Origin: Pseudonocardia sp. MH-G8
GTDB taxonomy: Bacteria; Actinomycetota; Actinomycetes; Mycobacteriales; Pseudonocardiaceae
Assembly (NCBI RefSeq): GCF_002262885.1
Contig: NZ_NKYF01000004.1
Coordinates: 310,710-374,709, forward strand
Direction: 5' to 3'
Length of the DNA stretch: 64,000 nucleotides
This document shows, piece after piece, positions 60,089 through 64,000 of the stretch. A program made the position numbers and the translations under genes. The notes under the pieces are model-generated. The model did no database searches, was not told the origin of the DNA, and saw only the letters and a program-made list of their open reading frames with translations. Positions within the stretch are counted from its first letter, which is position 1. Each line of letters begins with the position of its first letter.

Positions 60089-60145
60089 ATCCGTCCGCCT
60101 TGCCGCTGTCCGACCGCTGGGTGATGATGGCGCTGTCCTGGGGCG

Positions 60146-61639
60146 ATGACGCTCGGAGTGCTGATGACGACTCAAGGTGCGCACGATCCCGCGGCGCACG
60201 CACACCTGCTCCACCAGGTGTTCGACGCCGTGCTCGCCGGCGATCGCGCTCCCGCGGCGCCGCGTTCACTCGTGTCCGAGTCGTGGCGGCGCAGCCTGGC
60301 CGCCCACATCGATCCCGACCAGCGCACACCACCGGTCGTCCTCCAGGACGCGGACCTGCCCGAGCTGCGCACCGCCCACCCGTTGAACGCGGTGATGCCG
60401 CTGCTGCGCAGCACCTTGGTGAGCATCGCCGACGAGGCGATGCACGTCATGCTCGTCACCGACGCGGACGGCACCATCCTCTGGCGCGAGGGCGCCGCCC
60501 GGCTGCTGTCCTCCGCCGACGAGGTGGGCCTGCAACCGGGCACGCGGTGGACCGAGGACGCCATCGGCACCAACGCCATGGGCACCACCCTCGCCGTCGA
60601 CGCGCCCGTGACGATCCACTCGGCCGAGCACCTCGTCCGCACCTACCACGCGTGGACATGCGCCGCGGCCCCCGTGCACGACCCCGACACCGGCGCGATC
60701 CTCGGCGCCGTCGACATCAGCGGCCCCCTGCACACGGTGCACCCCGCGATGAAGCAGCTGGTGGTGGCCACGGCGCAGCTGGCGGAGAACCAGCTGCGGG
60801 TGCGCCTCGCCATCGAGGACGAGCGGCTGCGGGTGCGCAACATGCCCCACCTCGCCAGCCTGCGCGGCCGCACCGGCGCTCTGCTCACCGCCACCGGCCG
60901 GATCGTCGCGGGTGAGCCCTACGGCGAGTGGCCCGAGCGGGTGGCGCTGCGCCCGGGCACCGACCGGGTGGTGCTCGACGACGGTCGCGAGATGGTCGTG
61001 GAACAGCTCGCCGAGGGCTACCTCCTGCGCGCACCCCAGGCGGGCACGCACGCGGCGCCGCGCTCCGCGCTCTCGTTGCGCTTCACCGGCGAGGGCGCGC
61101 CCGCCGCGCTGCTCGACGGCCGGTCGATCCCGCTCACCCTGCGCCCCGCCGAGCTGCTCACCGCGCTCGCCCTGCACCCCGACGGCCTCACCGCCGAGCA
61201 GCTCGCGCTGCTGCTCTACGGCGACGAGGGCAACCCCACCACGGTCCGCGGCGAGGTGCTGCGCCTGCGCTCCCTGATCGGCGCCGACGTGCTGCGCACC
61301 CGCCCGTACCGGCTCGCCGCCACCGTCGACACCGACTTCCAGGCCCTCGCCCGCGCGATCCGCGACCGCAGGCCCGCCGACGCGCTGCGCGCGTGTGCCG
61401 GCCCGCTGCTGCCGCGCTCGGACGCCCCCGCGATCCGGGAGTTGCGCGACGAGATGGAGGTCGGGCTGCGCGGTGTGGTGCTGGAGAGCGACGACCCCGC
61501 CCTGCTCGCCGAGTTCGCCGCCCACCCGCTCGGGCGCGGCGACCTCGAGGTGCACGACCGGTTGCTGGCCCTGCTGCCGCCGACCGACCCCCGCCGCGGC
61601 GCGATCTCGGCGCGGCACGCGCGGCTGCTGGACGGCTGA
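60146..61639 (+). CDS. GAF-domain transcriptional regulator (AcoR-like N-terminus)
   Basis: 497 aa from ATG 60146; ATG 60164 (MTTQGAHDP) is an equally possible start. Residues 40-70 have SLVSESWRRSL, as in AcoR-type regulators. The GAF domain spans about 85-210, with WTEDAIGTNAMGTTLA and HTVHPAMKQLV. There is no AAA+ sigma-54 domain. Instead the C-terminal half has a winged-helix-like region (LTLRPAELLTALALHPDGLTAEQLALLLYG, split around 330-360). It probably senses a small molecule or redox signal. Confidence 0.85.
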   Translation: MTLGVLMTTQGAHDPAAHAHLLHQVFDAVLAGDRAPAAPRSLVSESWRRSLAAHIDPDQRTPPVVLQDADLPELRTAHPLNAVMPLLRSTLVSIADEAMHVMLVTDADGTILWREGAARLLSSADEVGLQPGTRWTEDAIGTNAMGTTLAVDAPVTIHSAEHLVRTYHAWTCAAAPVHDPDTGAILGAVDISGPLHTVHPAMKQLVVATAQLAENQLRVRLAIEDERLRVRNMPHLASLRGRTGALLTATGRIVAGEPYGEWPERVALRPGTDRVVLDDGREMVVEQLAEGYLLRAPQAGTHAAPRSALSLRFTGEGAPAALLDGRSIPLTLRPAELLTALALHPDGLTAEQLALLLYGDEGNPTTVRGEVLRLRSLIGADVLRTRPYRLAATVDTDFQALARAIRDRRPADALRACAGPLLPRSDAPAIRELRDEMEVGLRGVVLESDDPALLAEFAAHPLGRGDLEVHDRLLALLPPTDPRRGAISARHARLLDG

Positions 61640-61662
61640 GGCGAGCCTGCCCGAGGCCTCAT

Positions 61663-61722
61663 ACACCGACATCTCCGCTCGCACACCGACTGCAGTCGGT
61701 GCGCGAGCACCGGAGTCGGTGT
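61663..61722. repeat. Nested palindromic element / probable bidirectional terminator
   Basis: A perfect 18-bp palindrome CACCGACTG/CAGTCGGTG (61684-61701) is flanked by GCTCGC/GCGAGC and then ACACCGAC (61663-61670)/GTCGGTGT (61715-61722). It lies between convergent genes. Confidence 0.75.
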
Positions 61723-61737
61723 GTGACCGCCCGGGGC

Positions 61738-62094
61738 TCAGGGAAGGGCCAGAACGACGTCGTGCGCCGACTCCACGCCCTTCTGGAGGAAGACGAAGCG
61801 CAGCGTCACCTCGCGGGCGTCGGAGGGGAAGCCGGGACGGCCGCTGATCGTCCCCTCCGTGCAGGTGTCGTCAGCGCTCTCGCCGTACGCCCCGCCGGAG
61901 TCCTCGTAGGTACGGCCGCGATCGTCGGTGGCGTCGATCCTGGGGAGCACCATCTCCTCCGGGGCCCTGGGCAGCGGCGGGGCGATGGTGTAGGCCACCT
62001 CGAAGCAGGTGTCATCGAATGTCACGGTCTGCACGCGCAGCTCGTGCCGTCCGCCGAGAATGGACAGGGTCTGATCGACAGGTACGACGCTCAC
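61738..62094 (-). CDS. Hypothetical beta-rich protein
   Basis: 118 aa from GTG 62094. Alternating hydrophobic stretches such as HELRVQTVTFDDTCFEVAYTI and EVTLRFVFLQKG suggest an Ig-like beta-sandwich. Two cysteines. There is no signal peptide in the frame; the real N-terminus could have been lost with the degraded sequence upstream. I do not recognise a family. Confidence 0.6.
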   Translation of the reverse strand: MSVVPVDQTLSILGGRHELRVQTVTFDDTCFEVAYTIAPPLPRAPEEMVLPRIDATDDRGRTYEDSGGAYGESADDTCTEGTISGRPGFPSDAREVTLRFVFLQKGVESAHDVVLALP

Positions 62095-62206
62095 GCAGGT
62101 GCCTCCAACTCAAGAGCTACCAGGTTCCGGGACACGGCAGTTGAGGTACAGCCTGGCATCAGACTTCGGATCAGAGCTGTTGATGAGCCAGTAGAGCGTT
62201 ACTCTA

Positions 62207-62351
62207 TCACCAGGAGCGCCGCGTTGTGGATTTCTCGTTGGCGATCGGCGTCCAGCAGATGAATCGCAACCGGATCGCTGCGGCGATTCCGCTGATGCCG
62301 AGTCCGACCACGAGAGCCCGATACCCGCGGAGAGCAGGGAAGCTATGTTCA
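62207..62351 (-). pseudogene. Fragment of an FAD-dependent monooxygenase N-terminus
   Basis: In the minus frame ending at stop 62207-62209 the sequence reads RALVVGLGISGIAAAIRL, then WTPIANEKSTTRRS, which is the FAD-binding start of a flavin monooxygenase (GxGxxG, then the E of the second strand). No start codon precedes it and the frame stops after about 40 residues, so only a broken remnant is left. Local GC content looks lower than in neighbouring genes. Confidence 0.5.
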
Positions 62352-62354
62352 TCG

Positions 62355-62846
62355 TCATCCTTCCGCCGCAGAAGTGTCCCCGGCCGCCGAGTTGGCGGCC
62401 GCCCCCGCCGCGCCGGGCGCCGAGCCCGCCAGTGGAGTCGTGTCCTCGTACCTGATCTCGTAGACCCGTTCGGTGAACTTCCAGCCGTCGCCGGTGCGTT
62501 GGTAGCGGTCGTGGTAGATGGCGTAGTTCAGCGCCGATCGGCCGTCGTGGGCGTGCCCGATCTCTGACATATACGCGCGGCCAGATGCTGTGTCGCCGTC
62601 AAGAGTGATCGTGCCCGGGTGCGTATTCTGCACCAAGAAGTCCACGAAATCCGGTACCCGCCTCCCCCAGGCGCGGATCTCCTCTCGGCCGGCCAGCTCG
62701 ACGGGGACGTTCGGCATCCGCAGCATGCCGTCCGGTGTGAACAGCGACGCGAAGCGGTCGTAGTCGCGCATCATCACCGAGTCGGTGAACTCGGCGCGCA
62801 GCGCCTCGATCTCGACGCGATCGGCGATGGCCTCAAAATCACTCAT
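62355..62846 (-). CDS. SnoaL/NTF2-like family protein
   Basis: 163 aa from ATG 62846, with GGTAGGAC upstream. VEIEALRAEFTDSVMMRDYDRFASLFTPDG is the opening of SnoaL-like domains (shown here over a split boundary at about residues 10-40), followed by RDDxxxR-like DGRSALNYAIYHDRY and a C-terminal beta strand. The Ala/Gly-rich tail (from about 145) is disordered. Members are small cyclases, isomerases or binding proteins. It lies near a DoxX gene and a SigJ-like sigma gene. Confidence 0.8.
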   Translation of the reverse strand: MSDFEAIADRVEIEALRAEFTDSVMMRDYDRFASLFTPDGMLRMPNVPVELAGREEIRAWGRRVPDFVDFLVQNTHPGTITLDGDTASGRAYMSEIGHAHDGRSALNYAIYHDRYQRTGDGWKFTERVYEIRYEDTTPLAGSAPGAAGAAANSAAGDTSAAEG

Positions 62847-63055
62847 CGGTGTCCTACCTTTCATCTTTGTGTTGCGTTGTCGGCTCGGCGGGTGATCCCC
62901 TGCGGGGCTAGCGAGCCTTGCGGAGCAACTGCGGCCACGGTTGCGGCTGGGCGCGGCAATCTCGTCATCACCAGAGCACAGCAGGCGGGTCAGCACGGTG
63001 GCCGCGTCCATAGTGGTCAGCGTGCTAGCCGGGTGCAGCCAGGCGTCGCGCTGGG

Positions 63056-63436
63056 TCAGCCGGTGAAGGCGTGGGGGCCGAAGCGGCCCCATGCCACGAG
63101 GACGGCCGGGGCGAGCAGGGCAATGTTCAGCACGATTGGCTGTGCCTCGTGACGGCTGATGTGCGTGATGATCGCTCCGACCATCAGTAATGCCAGCCCG
63201 GCGGCAGCCAACGGCACGAGAACTGGCGCGATGTCGAGCGCGGCGGGCAGGATCAAGCCCGCCGCAGCCAAGATCTCGAGGGTGCCGATGGTCTTGACGG
63301 CGCCGGGGCTGAACTGTTCGGCCCATCCATAGCCAGCGGCGGCCAGCTTCTCCTTGGGCTGGGTCAGCTTCTTGGCGCCGCTGGCGAGGAAGACTATGGC
63401 CAGCAGTCCCGCAACGATCCACAGTGCGATGTTCAT
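63056..63436 (-). CDS. DoxX-family membrane protein
   Basis: 126 aa from ATG 63436. Four hydrophobic helices: IALWIVAGLLAIVFLASGAKK, IGTLEILAAAGLILP, the PVLVPLAAAGLALLMVGAII stretch and IVLNIALLAPAVLVAWGRF. The K-K-L after helix 1 and the LEILAAAGLILP segment are typical DoxX. DoxX proteins are small membrane redox-linked proteins. It is divergent from the sigma factor gene at 63688. Confidence 0.85.
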   Translation of the reverse strand: MNIALWIVAGLLAIVFLASGAKKLTQPKEKLAAAGYGWAEQFSPGAVKTIGTLEILAAAGLILPAALDIAPVLVPLAAAGLALLMVGAIITHISRHEAQPIVLNIALLAPAVLVAWGRFGPHAFTG

Positions 63437-63687
63437 GAGAGTTCTCTTTGCTAGGGTTGTGAGCGGTTTTGGTTTCGGAGCCGGAGGCTGCTGGTCAGGC
63501 ATGTCCGCCGGACGGAGGAGCCGGTCATCACGCCGCTGAACTTCCCGCTCGCTCAAAGGTGTGTTCGTCTCAACAGCTACGACAACGCAGCCCTCCGGAA
63601 TGTCAGGCGGCGCGCCGACCTCACAGTTCGGTGCGCTGTCTTGTCGAACTGATGAGGGCAGATGCGACCAAGGGAGCCGCCGGCACC

Positions 63688-64000
63688 ATGACTACCCCAT
63701 CCGGGCCAGGACACGGCCCGCCCGATCCGGTCCTGAGCGCGATCATGAGCGAGCGGCGTCAGCTGATCAATCTCGCCTACCGGCTCCTGGGCTCGCTGGC
63801 CGAGGCTGAGGATGCCGTCCAAGAGACCTACGCCCGCTGGTACGCCATGTCCCGCCAGCAGCAGGAAGCCATCGAGTCACCTGGCGCCTGGCTGATGGCG
63901 GTCGCCAGCCGCATCTGCCTCAACCTGCTCGGCTCGGCACGGGCCCGGCGGGAGCGCTACGTGGGCGAATGGATCCCCGAGCCGCTGCCCGACATTGCAG
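63688..64000 (+). CDS. ECF sigma factor, SigJ/ECF41-like (partial, runs off right edge)
   Basis: At least 104 residues from ATG 63688. Region 2 is clear: LINLAYRLLGSLAEAEDAVQETYARW, written here across a segment of about residues 26-52, followed by SPGAWLMAVASRICLNLL. This is the sequence style of SigJ/ECF41 sigma factors, which normally carry a C-terminal SnoaL-like sensor domain; that part would lie beyond the window. DoxX next door fits the usual ECF41 setting of small redox genes. Confidence 0.88.
   Translation, partial: MTTPSGPGHGPPDPVLSAIMSERRQLINLAYRLLGSLAEAEDAVQETYARWYAMSRQQQEAIESPGAWLMAVASRICLNLLGSARARRERYVGEWIPEPLPDIA

Noticed and set aside
62226..62567. Plus-strand 113-aa gene
   Set aside because: It runs antisense to the SnoaL-like gene and the monooxygenase fragment, with no ribosome site and no recognisable fold.

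Overview
The window is very GC-rich, uses many GTG starts and packs genes tightly, often with 4-nt ATGA or GTGA overlaps. Gene content (Tat-exported PhoX, ClpP, a single-PASTA membrane protein, an ECF41/SigJ-like sigma factor, a PPi-type phosphofructokinase resembling that of Amycolatopsis methanolica) points to a filamentous actinomycete, most likely Pseudonocardiaceae. This placement is inference; there is no rRNA here. I saw no tRNA, rRNA, CRISPR array or intact insertion sequence.

Left third (1-21,854, minus strand): one uninterrupted reading frame of at least 7,284 codons that runs off the left edge. Read from its start at 21,854 it encodes a signal/anchor segment, a Lys-rich low-complexity arm, about 1,700 residues of cysteine-pair repeats, a globular and helical middle, hydrophobic patches, a four-copy repeat not recognised here, a complete SecA-like ATPase core, HTH-like repeats, more than 15 membrane segments and LysM-like motifs. 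It is the most unusual object in the window and looks like a giant surface, translocation or conflict protein. Its C-terminus and any partner genes lie outside.

22-28 kb: a divergent TetR/MFS efflux pair with a clear operator, then metabolic singletons (PEP-mutase-like lyase, FAD monooxygenase, cupin). 27.5-32.9 kb: a small HTH regulator faces a 1,359-aa protein with an N-terminal trypsin-like protease, a STAND-type NTPase and helical repeats, followed by a small ORF and a Trypco2 protein; this resembles a predicted NTP-dependent conflict (anti-phage or suicide) system.

33-37.9 kb: ArsR regulator, alpha/beta hydrolase, VOC protein, and an XRE-cupin regulator divergent from a thioredoxin-reductase-like/MFS operon.

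37.9-44.4 kb: a probable specialised pathway. It has a GTP cyclohydrolase II whose residue aligned with the E. coli Tyr105 is His, a creatininase-family amidohydrolase, and a tightly overlapped operon of glycosyltransferase, methyltransferase, flippase-like membrane protein and a divergent PTPS/QueD homologue, with an MDR dehydrogenase and a CDP-alcohol phosphatidyltransferase alongside.

44.5-64 kb: mostly ordinary chromosomal genes (PASTA protein, MFS, spermidine-synthase-like, two paralogous M15-like secreted proteins with a shared leader, PhoX, ClpP, Ca/Na exchanger, PPi-PFK, amidase/TetR/DedA group, orphan response regulator divergent from a GAF regulator, and an ECF sigma with DoxX and SnoaL-like neighbours). 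Nested palindromic elements recur at five places (40.95, 42.5, 45.5, 56.3 and 61.7 kb), and two of them are clearly related in sequence.
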